From Mantis religiosa (taxonomy: Eukaryota > Arthropoda > Insecta > Mantodea > Mantidae), in NCBI GenBank assembly GCA_030765055.1, contig CM060947.1, positions 266,652,840 through 266,716,839 on the forward strand: a stretch of DNA of 64,000 nt, written 5' to 3'. Shown piece after piece: positions 23,969-35,106 of this stretch. Under the pieces are notes generated by a model. It saw only the letters and a list, made by a program, of their open reading frames with translations, ran no database searches and had not been told where the DNA came from. Each line of letters starts with the position of its first letter. The stretch's first letter is position 1. The translations under genes were made by a program, and so were the position numbers.

Positions 23969-24894
23969 AGAATTACAAACCTAGATTATTTAACTGATTT
24001 TCTCACAAGCAGAGGAAATCATTTGAAGATAAGTAGATCTGTTTATGTGCCTAACATTAACTAATCGAAGATACTTCCCCCTTAGATAATTTACCTGTAT
24101 CATTTGCCTTTAATATTTTTTAATTAGTTAGCTATATGTATAAGGTTAAGTGTTCAATTGCTATGAAAGCGTAGGTGGAGGTGATATTTGCATAATTTCG
24201 TGATCTGCAGTAATAACGTGGAGAGGGAAATTAAGCCATACGTTCTGGAACAAATCGCAATAGAGGTCGCAGCAGTAGCAGCAGCTGCTAGTAATAATGA
24301 AGCAGATCGTTACGAGGTGATGACAACCCTGCAAAACATTAACCCGAGAATTCCAACCTTCTTCAGGATTAACTAACACACGAAGATTGGCGCGGAAACA
24401 GAAGCGCTTCCGTGACAGTGATACCGACTTCTACCTTAACGGTGCCACCAAGTAAAGTGACTCTGGAGATCGTATTTTGTTTTAAATCCACCCAAATATT
24501 GTACTGTTGCCTTTGGTACGGCTTTATTGTACAATACTAAAATTTCCCGTGTCGAAATATTACAATAATACAGCTTTGAGGTAGGAGAGTTTTGAATTCC
24601 AGAACAAAATTTGACGGGTCGGAATTCATGACTGAGACTCCTTGAATAAAAGAAATGAACAAGAAAACTAAAGCCATGTATGCAAATATTTGGATTACAG
24701 GTCTACGTATTATTTATGTCAATCGACTTTTCCGTAAAGTTAGAGGTATCTAAGATAACACTCGTTATTGACTCGAATGTTATAACACCTATAGCATTCT
24801 CAAAAGAAAATTTATTTTCCTTCCCTTTTCTACTGGTCATACAAATAAATATTAGGAAATACAGCACCAAATTTTAAGAAAAATCTCGCAGGTA
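23969..24894. other. Unassigned sequence
   Basis: A short open frame at 24188-24376 has an alanine-rich run (QIAIEVAAVAAAASNNEA) but no recognisable domain. Nothing else supported. Confidence 0.45.
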
Positions 24895-25227
24895 TTGTCA
24901 CATTGTCTAATTAAGTCTACATGTTTATATTTCTTCCCCTTACATATACACAAACACCAAACTTCAACACGTTTCCAGCCAGAAGAAAACAAGTGCAGAA
25001 CGACTGCAGTTCCCACGGCAGGTTCCCACGACCGCCGATGCGACAGTGTTTTTCAATCTTGCTCATAACAAAAGTTATGCAACTTTCCGCAATCGAAATT
25101 TACCTGCATACATAAAGTATAAATTGAAAAATCATATTCACGCTTAGGTTTCATTATTATTAATGATACTTTAAAACATATTTGGGCAATACTTATCTTG
25201 CTCTAATTTTACTCAAATAAATGCAAT
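24895..25227 (+). repeat. Dispersed repeat DR2, left part
   Basis: It is collinear with the reverse complement of the 37530-36915 region (for example aacaccaaacttcaacacg, gcagttcccacggca, gcaatacttatcttgct). The repeat continues at 27963 after the cassette insertion. No coding signal is seen; class unknown. Confidence 0.8.
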
Positions 25228-27953
25228 CATGGAAATTAATTGTTCTTTCACACTAACCGTGTGCAGGACCCAATATGAAACGGTAGAGCCAGACTGAAAT
25301 ATTCAATGCCGTAGCCGGGATTTGAAACACGGATTTTCTGGTCTCCGTCCAGCCGCACTAAATCATTCAGCTACAGAGATATAAAGCCCAGGCCTTAAAA
25401 TACTTACAGCATAGTAAGTCGTCATTAAGCTAGCTGTCTCATGTGTTTATGAGAACTCCCAGTGGTTTACTATAAAGCCCGGGCCTTAAAGTACTTACAG
25501 CATAGTAAGTCGTCATTAAGGTAGTTGTCTCATGTGTTTATGAGAACTCCTAGTGGTTTACTATAAAGCCCGGGCCTTAAAATACTTACAGCATAGTAAG
25601 TCGTCATTAAGGTAGTTGTCTCATGTGTTTATGAGAACTCCTAGTGGTTTACTATAAAGCCCGGGCCTTAAAATACTTACAGCATAGTAAGTCGTCATTA
25701 AGCTAGCTGTCTCATGTGTTTATGAGAACTCCTAGTGGTTTACTATAAAGCCCGGGCCTTAAAGTACTTACAGCATAGTAAGTCGTCATTAAGGTAGTTG
25801 TCTAATGTGTTTATGAGAACTCCCAGTGGTTTACTATAAAGCCCGGGCCTTAAAGTACTTACAGCATAGTAAGTCGTCATTAAGGTAGTTGTCTCATGTG
25901 TTTATGAGAACTCCTGGTGGTTTACTATAAAGCCCGGGCCTTAAAGTACTTACAGCATAGTAAGTCGTCATTAAGGTAGTTGTCTCATGTGTTTATGAGA
26001 ACTCCCAGTGGTTTACTATAAAGCCCGGGCCTTAAAGTACTTACAGCATAGTAAGTCGTCATTAAGGTAGTTGTCTCATGTGTTTATGAGAACTCCCAGT
26101 GGTTTACTATAAAGCCCGGGCCTTAAAGTACTTACAGCATAGTAAGTCGGCATTAAGGTAGTTGTCTCATGTGTTTATGAGAACTCCTGGTGGTTTATCG
26201 GGAAAAACACGAGTAAGTTGTACCTAATAGTGGTCCGAACTATAAAGCCCGGGTCTTAAAGTATTTACAGCATAGTAAGTCGTCATTAAGGTAGTTGTCT
26301 CCTGTGTTTATGAGAACTCCTAGTGGTTTACCGGGAAATACACGAGTCAGTTGTACCTAATAGTGGTCCGAACTATAAAGCCCGGGTCTTAAAGTACTTA
26401 CAGCATAGTAAGTCGTCATTAAGGTAGTTGTCTCATGTGTTTATGAGAACTCCTAGTGGTTTACCGGGAAAAACACGAGTCAGTTGTACCTAATAGTGGT
26501 CCGAACTATAAAGTCCGGGCCTTAAAGTACTTACAGCATAGTAAGTCGTCATTAAGGTAGTTGTCTCGTGTGTTTATGAGAACTCCTAGTGGTTTACCGG
26601 GAAAAACACAAGTCAGTTATACCTAATAGTGGTCCGAACTATAAAGTCCGGGCCTTAAAGTACTTACAGCATAGTAAGTCGCCATTAAGGTAGTTGTCTC
26701 GTGTGTTTATGAGAACTCCTAGTGGTTTACCGGGAAAAACACGAGTCAGTTGTACCTAATAGTGGTCCGAACTATAAAACCCGGGCCTTAAAGTACTTAC
26801 AGCATAGTAAGTCGTCATTAAGGTAGTTGTCTCCTGTGTTTATGAGAACTCCTAGTGGTTTACCGGAAAAAACACGAGTCAGTTGTACCTAATAGTGGTC
26901 CGAACTATAAAACCCGGGCCTTAAAGTACTTACAGCATAGTAAGTCGTCATTAAGGTAGTTGTCTCCTGTGTTTATGAGAACTCCTAGTGATTTACGGGA
27001 AAAAATACGAGTCAGTTGTACCTAATAGTGGTCCGAACTATGAAGTCCGGGTATTAAAGTACTTACAGCATAGTAAGTCGTCGTTAAGGTAGTTGTCTCC
27101 TGTGTTTATGAGAACTCCTAGTGGTTTACCGGGAAAAACACGAGTCAGTTATACCTAATAGTGGTCCGAACTATAAAGTCCGGGCCTTAAAGTACTTACA
27201 GCATAGTAAGTCGCCATTAAGGTAGTTGTCTCGTGTGTTTATGAGAACTCCTAGTGGTTTACCGGGAAAAACACGAGTCAGTTGTACCTAATAGTGGTCC
27301 GAACTATAAAACCCGGGCCTTAAAGTACTTACAGCATAGTAAGTTGTCATTAAGGTAGTTGTCTCCTGTGTTTATGAGAACTCCTAGTGGTTTACCGGAA
27401 AAAACACGAGTCAGTTGTACCTAATAGTGGTCCGAACTATAAAACCCGGGCCTTAAAGTACTTACAGCATAGTAAGTCGTCATTAAGGTAGTTGTCTCCT
27501 GTGTTTATGAGAACTCCTAGTGATTTACGGGAAAAAATACGAGTCAGTTGTACCTAATAGTGGTCCGAACTATGAAGTCCGGGTATTAAAGTACTTACAG
27601 CATAGTAAGTCGTCGTTAAGGTAGTTGTCTCCTGTGTTTATGAGAACTCCTAGTAGTTTACCGGGAAAAACACGAGTCAGTTGTACCTAATAGTGGTCCG
27701 AACTATAAAACCCGGGCCTTAAAGTACGTACAGCATAGTAAGTCGTCATTAAGGTAGTTGTCTCCTGTGTTTATGAGAACTCCTAGTAGTTTACCGGAAA
27801 AAACACGAGTCAGTTGTACCTAATAGTGGTCCGAACTATAAAGCCCGGGCCTTAAAGTACTTACAGCATAGTAAGTCGTCATTAAGGTGTTGGCACGTTG
27901 GCCATAGTAGGTCAATCCCGGCTAGAGCACTATAATCTGGCTATACCTTTTCA
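25228..27953 (+). mobile_element. SINE-3 cassette with about 22 repeat units (copy 3)
   Basis: A 2.7-kb insertion flanked by aaatgcaat at 25219-25227 and 27954-27962. The left edge is a reversed SINE-3 (tail 25228, head about 25375), followed by plus-oriented repeats, ending with an internally deleted SINE-3 head (ggcacgttggccatagtagg) and end sequence at 27890-27953. Units at about 25380-26190 have a 91-bp period because a 42-bp block (ccgggaaaaacacg...gtccgaac) is missing; units from 26190 to 27890 have the full 133-bp period. Within the latter, a four-unit (532-bp) higher-order repeat is visible. The unoccupied site is preserved in the paralogous DR2 copy near 36960. Confidence 0.88.
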
Positions 27954-27962
27954 AAATGCAAT

Positions 27963-28153
27963 AATAAAATTTTAACGTAATATCCGAAAAAGCTGCGCAA
28001 ATGTATCGAATTTACTTTGATTGTTTGATAGCAGATTCGTTATATTTGACTGTCACATGTTTACCAGCATTATTATAATAAACTTTAACTTCCTAAATGA
28101 AAATTATAATTTATAGCTTTTAATAAATAACTGAATATCAAGCACCCAGCTTA
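27963..28153 (+). repeat. Dispersed repeat DR2, right part
   Basis: It continues DR2 after the cassette (aatgtatcgaatttactttg, cacatgtttaccagcatt) and is collinear with the reverse complement of 36945-36290. Mariner M1 copy B is inserted at its right edge. Confidence 0.8.
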
Positions 28154-28332
28154 TACGAGAGTGCTCTGAAAAGCTTCCGACCTCAACATGAAGATGGCAG
28201 CATTAATAATTAAAAACTTGTGATTTCGTTGTTCATCTGTTGAAAGTTGCTCACCAAAGTTTCAGACAGTTTTGACGCTCAGTTGTTATGTAACGGTCGT
28301 ATGAGTGAGATGATGTCAGTGTTTTTATAAAA

Positions 28333-29247
28333 ATGAACAAAATCGAGTATCGAACTGTTATTAAATATTTGTTTTTCAAATGCAATACGCCTACGCAAAA
28401 CAAAGATTAGTTGGTCTCTGTGTATGGGGACTCTTCATTATCATTTACCACAGTGAAATTTTGGACAGCTGAATTTAAACGTGGCTGTAAAAGCTTGGGA
28501 GAGGATGAACGTTCGGGACATCCAAAATTTACAACTACCGACGAAAACATCGCCAATGTTCACCAAATGGTGCTTGACGACCGCCGAATTAAGGTGAGAG
28601 AGACAGCAGAGGCTATGAACATGTCAAAGGAACGTGGTTTTAAATATTAAATCAACATTTAGACATGAGAAAGCTTTCCGCGCGTTTGCTCACGTTACAA
28701 CCAAAAACGTCTCTGAATGAAAATTTCCAATGCTCTGTTGGCGCAGATTAGGCGCAATAAATCCGAGTTCTGGCGCCGATTAATTACTGTAGATGAAACT
28801 TGGATTCATCATTTTACGCCGAAACAAAAATACAGTCCAAACAATCGACTAAAAGGGGGAACCAGCTCTTTTTTTTTAAAAAAAAAAAAAACTAGGAAAG
28901 CAATGGACACTGCTTTTTTTTTTTTTTTTTTTTTTTATAGTCAAGGAGATATATTAATCGATTATTTTCAAAAAGGAACAACATTACAGGAGCATACTAC
29001 ACATTATTACCTCTAAAGCTGAAGGCGCAACTTGCGGAAAAAACCGCCACATCTGTTTCACCTAGACAACGTACGGTCTCACACATCAGCGGCTGCAATG
29101 GCGAAAATCCACGAATTACTGTATGAACTGCTTGACTCACCAGATCTAGCACCAAGAGACTTCTTTTTGTTCCCTCATCTGAAAATTCCGCTCCGAGGAC
29201 AGAGATTTTCGTCAAATGAAGAAGCAATCACCTTTGCGAAGAATTAA
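28333..29247 (+). pseudogene. Mariner M1 transposase, copy B
   Basis: The ATG at 28333 (MNKIEYRTVIKYLFFKCNTP) is the family start; a TAG follows in the next line of sequence. The helix-turn-helix part is open from 28411 (VYGDSSLSFTTVKFWTAEF). The first catalytic site (TVDETWIHHFTPKQK) is intact at about 28790, and a homopolymer-rich patch (A13 at 28879 and T20 at about 28913) has destroyed the reading around 28870-28940. The second site (FHLDNVRSHTSAAAM) and third site (LAPRDFFLFPHLK) are intact, but only 30 residues separate them because the HPPY codons are missing, as in copies A and C. Inactive as it stands. Confidence 0.9.
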
Positions 29248-30442
29248 AAAGAGAAAAACGTCGAGTATTATTTGGACGGGTTACAGAGATGGGAACATCG
29301 TTGGGAGAAGTGTGTAGAGTTACAAGGAGACTATGTTGAAAAACCTCGAGTACTATTTGGACGGGTTACAGAGATGAGAACATCGCTGGGAGAAGTGTGT
29401 CAAGTTACAAGGAGACTATGTTGAAAAACGTCGAGTACTATTTGGACGTGTTACAGAGATGAGAAAATCGCTGGGAGAAGTGTGTACAGTTACAAGGAGA
29501 CTATGTTGAAAAACGTCGAGTATTATTTGGACGTGTTACAGAAATGAGGACATCGCTGGGAGAAGTGTGTACAGTTACAAGGAGACTATGTTGGAAAATG
29601 CCAAGTACTATTTGGACGGGTTACAGAGATGGGAACATCGTTGGGAGAAGTGTGTAGAGTTACAAGGAGACTATGTTGAAAAACCTCGAGTACTATTTGG
29701 ACGGGTTACAGAGATGAGAACATCGCTGGGAGAAGTGTGTCAAGTTACAAGGAGACTATGTTGAAAAACGTCGAGTACTATTTGGACGTGTTACAGAGAT
29801 GAGAAAATCGCTGGGAGAAGTGTGTAAAGTTCCAAGGAGACTATGTTGAAAAACGTCGAGTACTATTTGGACGGGTTACAGAGATGAGGACATCGCTGGG
29901 AGAAGTGTGTAAAGTTACAAGGAGACTATGTTGGAAAATGCCAAGTACTATTTGGACGGGTTACAGAAATGGGAACATCGCTGGTAGAAGTGTGTAGAGT
30001 TATAAGGAGACTATGTTGAAAAATGCCGAGTACTATTTGGACGGGTTACAGAGATGGGAACATCGCTGGGAGAAGTGTGTAGAGTTACAAGGAGACTATG
30101 TTGAAAACGCCGAGTACTATTTGGACGGGTTACAGAGATGAGAACATCGCTGGGAGAAGTGTGTATAGTTACAAGGAGACTATGTTGAAAAACGTCGAGT
30201 ACTATTTGGACGGGTTACAGAGATGGGAGCATCGCTGGGAGATGTGTGTAGAGTTACAAGGAGACTATGTTGAAAAACGCCGAGTACTATTTGGACGGGT
30301 TACAGAGATGGGAGCATCGCTGGCAGAAGTGTGTAGAGTTACAAGGAGACTATGTTGAAAAACGTCGAGTACTATTTGGACGGGTTACAGAGATGAGAGC
30401 ATCGCTGGGAGAAGTGTGTAGAGTTACAAAGAGACTATGTTG
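29248..30442 (+). repeat. 85-bp tandem array of mariner M1 C-terminus (copy B)
   Basis: About 14 units of 85 bp encoding variants of EYYLDGLQRWEHRWEKCV.LQGDYVEK. As 85 is not a multiple of three, each unit shifts frame, so the three frames appear in rotation (YYLDGLQRW..., RVLFGRVTEM...). The unit joint reads gttgaaaaacgtcgag; the natural sequence entering the first unit reads gagaaaaacgtcgag, so gaaaaacg is shared by both borders of the amplified segment. Confidence 0.95.
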
Positions 30443-30501
30443 AAGAAAAAGAAAGGAGTTCTGAAATACTGTGTTGATCGGAACTTTTCAGAACACCCTC
30501 G

Positions 30502-31033
30502 GAAACAAGAAACAAGTTTGAGAATGTGAAGCCAGATCGCTGGAATAAATTATAAATTTTTTTAAGAAGATGAGTCAAGTTGGTCACAAAGTATTACATT
30601 TTATCCTGTAATTCTTTGACAGGATATTTGGTATATGAAGATAGGCAAGTGGCCATGTCACCAGCACTACTTAACCCAGGTATTACTATGCATACAGTGT
30701 CACTGTGCAGTACAAAGAGCCAGCAAATGAACTTGCCGTCAGAAATGCATATTCAAAACACAACTCTAAGGTCCGAGGCATACTTGGCACGCTGACAAGA
30801 TTACCTAATTCCACTAAACAAGTCGTCTACTTCAAGACGCAGTACCTGAGCGTAACAGTCACACCTCTCTACCCACAAAACATTTCTGAGGTTTTCATAT
30901 AACACTGATATGATATTTTAAACGTTTTTCTGAGACCAATTAAATTGAAAAAAGTTATTTTTGGAGGAAGGTCCTTGTCTTCTTCAATATTTAAAGAATT
31001 AGGCATAAATATACGAATAAACAACGACTACAA
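30502..31033. other. Unassigned sequence
   Basis: A short open frame at 30705-30902 (ending TVTPLYPQNISEVFI) has no domain I recognise. No repeats seen. Confidence 0.45.
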
Positions 31034-32297
31034 ACTGGTTTTTTGACAATTCATCCTCATAATTGTTATGCTTCTTTTCAAAATAGTCTTCCCGGAATGC
31101 GATGCACTTGTCCCAGCGTTTCTGCCAGTCTTCAAAGACATGCTAGCACCCATTTTTGAGAGATCCTTCTAAATCACCTCCGCAGCCTTCACCACTGCTT
31201 CTGATGATGGATAATGCCTCCCAAGAAAGCGTTTCTTCAAGTTAGGGAATAGAAAAACACACATTGTGCTAAATCCGGACTATAGGGAGGGTGAGGGATG
31301 CACTTCACGTTGAATTTTGCAAGATATTCAGCAACATTGGTAATATGCGGCCGCGTATTATCGTGGTGCAGCATCCGGCCTGCTTCGCGAAAATGTGGTC
31401 TTTTGCGCGTGATATGGACTTGCAATGTTTTCAGGATATCCCTGTAGTACTATCCAGTTACTGATGTGTGTGCAGGTACAACATGCTGATAAACCATTCC
31501 ATGAATATCAAAGAATCATATGACCATAACTTTCCTAGGAGAAGCAACCACTTTTGCTTTTTGGGGGGTTGGTGATGAAAGAGATTTCCACACTGAGCTT
31601 TGCTCTTTGCTCTCAGGATCAAAATGATGTAGCCAAGTTTCATCAGCAATGATTACGTTTGAGAGAAACTGTGGATCTTCTTCTAACTTCAACCTTAACT
31701 GGATTCAGACCTGCATTGTATGTCTATTTGTTCGGGAATCAACAGTCTTGGAACCCATCGCACCCAAACACGTCTCATGTGTAATGTTTCTCTCAACAAC
31801 GTGTGTGGCACCCAGTGAAATGTTTAGTGTTTCAGAAAGTGATCTTAAGATAATTCGTCGATCCTCTCTCACAATGGCAGCAGCAGCAGTGTTGACGTGT
31901 TCTTCCGTAAGAGCAGTAACTGGGGCACGGGGTCCACCTTCCTTTGAAATTGACTGTCTACCATCTTTAAATACTTTAAATCACCTTCGAGCTGTGCTGT
32001 AGGGAAGAACAGACTCTCCATAGGCCTCTTGTAACATTGTATAGGCCTCAACTGAAGATTTTTTGAGACGAAAGCAGAAATTCAAAGCCACAAATTGTTC
32101 CTCGCGTGTTACCTCCATTGCAGCGGTAGACGATACTGAACATATTTGAAATTACCTGGTTTTCGCAGGAGTACCAACAATGAAACTACTACGGCATGTT
32201 TGTTTCACATCAAGCTAACAGAATATAATAAGTTTGAATTTTGGTGCTAAAATTCTTACCGTAAAAAGTTATGATCATTCTTTATTAAACAGCCCTC
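31034..32297 (-). mobile_element. Mariner M4 copy b
   Basis: About 1.26 kb. The right end (ttctttattaaacagccctc) matches the M4 inverted repeat; the left end (gttttttgacaattcatcc) is degenerate, so that boundary is approximate. Confidence 0.82.
31045..32117 (-). pseudogene. Mariner M4 transposase, copy b
   Basis: The start codon is complementary to 32115-32117 (MEVTREEQFVALNF-like). The first catalytic site reads ADETWLHHFDPESKEQSS (intact, about 31640), the second MLHHDNTRPHITN (intact, about 31365), and the third AQCVFFYS, in which Asp is replaced by Val. Frameshifts lie between blocks. Spacing from the second site to the lost third Asp is close to the DD34D value. Inactive. Confidence 0.9.
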
Positions 32298-32893
32298 ATA
32301 ATATGCAATTTCCTTGGAGTCACAGCTAATGCTCATCTTGGGTAACACGACCCTACAAATAGGATATTGTAAGCAATTAGGGTATAAATCGATGGTAAAC
32401 AACAAGCTTATTCTGCTCTGCAATTGAAGATCATAATTATCTTTGAGTAGGCGGCAGTGTGTTGTTCCGCAGTGTGTAATTAACCATGGAACAATTCGAT
32501 GATCTAGTAATTTGCTTTCGGTGCCTTTGCTCTGTTATGACGTATAGCAAATCGCAATCAGGGCACCGTAGAATTCATAGTGATGCAATAACACCAACCT
32601 CATCAGGCAATTGTTTTGTACGTTGAAAATTCAAAGTGGCGTCAATGTTGATGGATAGCAGGAGCCAATTGCGTTATCTGCTTTGTATTAGTGCGTGCTA
32701 AATTGAAACGCAGACCTTATATCCGGGCAGATTGTTAGTAACATTCCGCAGAAATTACTTCCGTGAATATTAATAGAGATGTCATATCTTTATCGGAGTT
32801 TAGCAAAGTGTTCTAAAATATTCAAAAGTTCATATAAACTCTTTGAATAGTCCCAGAACCAAATAGTATCTATTTTTCACTTTTGTTGTTCAA
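32298..32893. other. Unassigned spacer
   Basis: No supported feature. Confidence 0.5.
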
Positions 32894-33405
32894 CGAGAGC
32901 TGTTCAATAAAGAATGTTCATAATTTTTCACATTAATTACGGTCTTATCATATTATGTTAGCTTAATATTAACAAACACACTGTAGTAGTTTCATTGTTG
33001 GTACTCCTGTTTCCCTCCTGTGAGAAGCAGGAAAGTTCAGACATGTTCCGTATCGCCTACCGCTGCAATGGAGGTAACATGAGAGGAACAATATGTGGCT
33101 TTGAAATTCTGCTTTCGTCTCAACAAATCTTTAGTTGTGGGCTATACAATGTTACAGGAGGCCTATGGAGAGTCTTTTCTTCCCTACAGCACAGCTCGAA
33201 GGTGGTTTAAAATGTTTAAAGAGGGGATACAATCAATTTCAAAGGAAGTTATACCCGGTGCTCCGGTTACTGCTCTTACGGAACAAAATATCAACACTGC
33301 TGCTGCCATTGTGAGAGAGGATCGATGAATTACCTTAAATCAGTTTCTGAAATATTGAGCATTTCATTGGCTGCCACCCACAATTTGGTGACAGAAACAT
33401 CACAC

Positions 33406-34306
33406 TTCTATATTATTCTCATGTTAGTCTCCAGCACGCACAACAAGTAGTACAGCTCTCTTTAGATCGCCTAATTCATTGGTTCAGCACTTGGCGGATC
33501 TCTTTGAACCCTCAGAATACCGAGGCTAAAATCTTCACTTTTCGCCGATATACTCCGCTTACTCCGTTGTGTCTCTACAGGAACAATGTCCCTTGGCTCC
33601 CCACTACAACTCCCGTTAAATACCTTGGAGTGCTTTTGGACTCTCGACTGACCTGACGTGCTCATATCGATCGTCTTTTATCACTGGCCTCCGGGCGACT
33701 TTCAAAACTATCACCTCTGTTGTATCGCCGTTCCAGCCTCAGCCTACAGTCTTCATTGTTACTCTACAAATCACTCGTTCGTCCGCTTATTACATATGCC
33801 TGCCAAGTGTGGGGGGCCGCACACACATGTCGTCTGTGTCGTCTTCAGGTCATACAGAATTGCTTCATGCGCTTCGCTACCAACGCTCCATGGTTCATCC
33901 GTAATAAGCAGATCCATCACGAACTAGAACTGTTACCTCTTCACGACTACATTAGCAGGATCGCCCGTCGTTTCTTTTCCACGCTGCAAGAAGTTCCAGG
34001 AGCTGTGCATTATAACATCGGCGTGCGCACGCGCCAGCCCTCACGCTTGAAGAGGAGACTACCACAGGACCTGCTTTTAAGTGATACATCTGATTCGAGT
34101 GATTCTAGTACTTGATGTCTGTCTTACATCTCCAATATTGACTTAATTCCTCAGAGAGTATTATTGGAGTTCTAACTTAATGTAGTTAGGGGGCAGCCTG
34201 TTAGCCTACCCCTGAGTGTTATTGTTCTTATTGTACTATTACCTTCTTTTCACTCTGATCTGTAAAGCATTGTACTGCTGATCGATCAATTAAAAAAATT
34301 AGAAAA
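33406..34306 (+). mobile_element. LINE-A 3' end, 5'-truncated insertion
   Basis: About 900 bp inserted into M4 copy c. Target-site duplications gaaacatcacac (33394-33405) and gaaacattacac (34307-34318) differ at one base. The 3' untranslated region ends in an A-rich stretch (taaaaaaattagaaaa). The same family gives the array and fragment at 1-3135. Confidence 0.9.
33424..34115 (+). pseudogene. LINE-A ORF2 C-terminus
   Basis: The frame runs from about QQVVQLSLDRLIHWFSTWRI through SLNPQNTEAKIFTFRR, a leader NNVPWLPTTTPVKYLGVLLD, then SRLT and a TGA at 33654-33656 where a tryptophan codon is expected. It continues in the same frame with RAHIDRLLSLASGRLSKL, LVRPLITYACQVWG and a C-terminal region to TGA after 34115. 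The same segment, NNVPW...RLT plus TGA, is the 111-bp array unit at 1-2465, where TGA stands at the same codon. The catalytic palm is missing in this copy. Confidence 0.92.
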
Positions 34307-35106
34307 GAAACATTACACATGAGACGTGCTTGTGCGCGATGGGTTCCAAGACTGTTGATTCCCGAACAAAAGGACATTCGCATGTGGATCTGCATGCAGT
34401 TAAAATTGATGTTAGAGGAAGATCCGGAGTTTCTTTCAAAGTTGATCACTGCTGATGAAACTTGGCTACATCAATTTGATCCTGAGAGCAAACAGCAAAG
34501 CTCAGTGTGGAAATCTCCTTCATCACCAACCCCCAAAAATGCAATATTGGTTGCCTCTGCTGGGAAAGTTATGGTCATCTCATTCTTTGATATTCATGGA
34601 ATGGTTTATCAGCATGTTGTACCTGCACACACATCAGTAACTGGACAATACTACAGGGATGTCCTGAAAATATTGCAAGTCCATATGAGGCGCGAAAGAC
34701 CAGATTTCCGTGAAGCAGGCTGGATGCTGCACCACGTTAATGCCCGGCAGCATTTTGCCAATGTTGTTACTGAATATGTTGCAAAACTCAACGGGAAGTA
34801 CATTACTCACCCTCCCTATAGTCTGTATTTAGCCCCATGTGACTTTTTTCAATTCCCTAACTTTGAGAAACGCCTTCTTGGAAGGCATTATCCATCATCA
34901 GAAGCAGTGGTGAAGGCTGCAGTGGCGATTTTGAAGGTTCTCTCAAAAAATGGTTTCCAGCAAGTCTGTTAAGAGTGGTTGAAATGCTGGGACAAGTGCA
35001 TCACATTCAGGGGAGGCTATTTTGAGAAGGACCATCAAAAATATGAGGATGAGTAAAAGTACGTTGTCAATAAAAATTGTGATTTTTGTTTATTGAACAG
35101 CTCTCG

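Larger units (their letters stand above)
28156..30501 (+). mobile_element. Mariner M1 copy B
   Basis: Inverted repeats cgagagtgctctgaaaagct (28156) and the complement of cttttcagaacaccctcg (ending 30501) bound a 2.35-kb element. TA precedes the left end. The length above the usual 1.3 kb is explained by the 14-unit C-terminal array. Confidence 0.88.
33068..35056 (+). pseudogene. Mariner M4 transposase, copy c
   Basis: The start at 33068 (MEVT) is followed by a TGA two codons later; the next open piece (33095-33328) encodes the helix-turn-helix region (FRLNKS...MLQEAYGES..YSTARRWFKMFKE). The LINE insertion splits the gene at about codon 110. After it, a 217-codon open frame (34319-34972) encodes MRRACARWVPRLL, the first catalytic site ADETWLHQFDPESKQQSS, a second site in which Asp is replaced by Val (MLHHVNARQHFAN), and the third site intact (APCDFFQFPN). 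From the second to the third position there are 34 residues, confirming DD34D. The stop is at 35054-35056. Despite the long open frame, the Asp to Val change should abolish activity. Confidence 0.93.
32894..35106 (+). mobile_element. Mariner M4 copy c, with LINE-A nested inside
   Basis: The best-preserved M4 termini: cgagagctgttcaataaa at 32894 and its exact complement at 35089-35106. Removing the LINE insertion (33406-34306) and one 12-bp duplication leaves 1300 bp, the canonical mariner size. Confidence 0.93.

Noticed and set aside
24188..24376. Alanine-rich 62-codon frame
   Set aside because: No recognised domain; the alanine run comes from a short gca/gct repeat.
30580..30902. Possible host exon with overlapping frames
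   Set aside because: No similarity I recognise and no splice-site context that would decide it; left as unassigned.
34319..34972. A domesticated, functional mariner gene (217 open codons)
   Set aside because: The second catalytic Asp is Val, the N-terminus is split by a LINE, and termini are typical of an ordinary dead copy.
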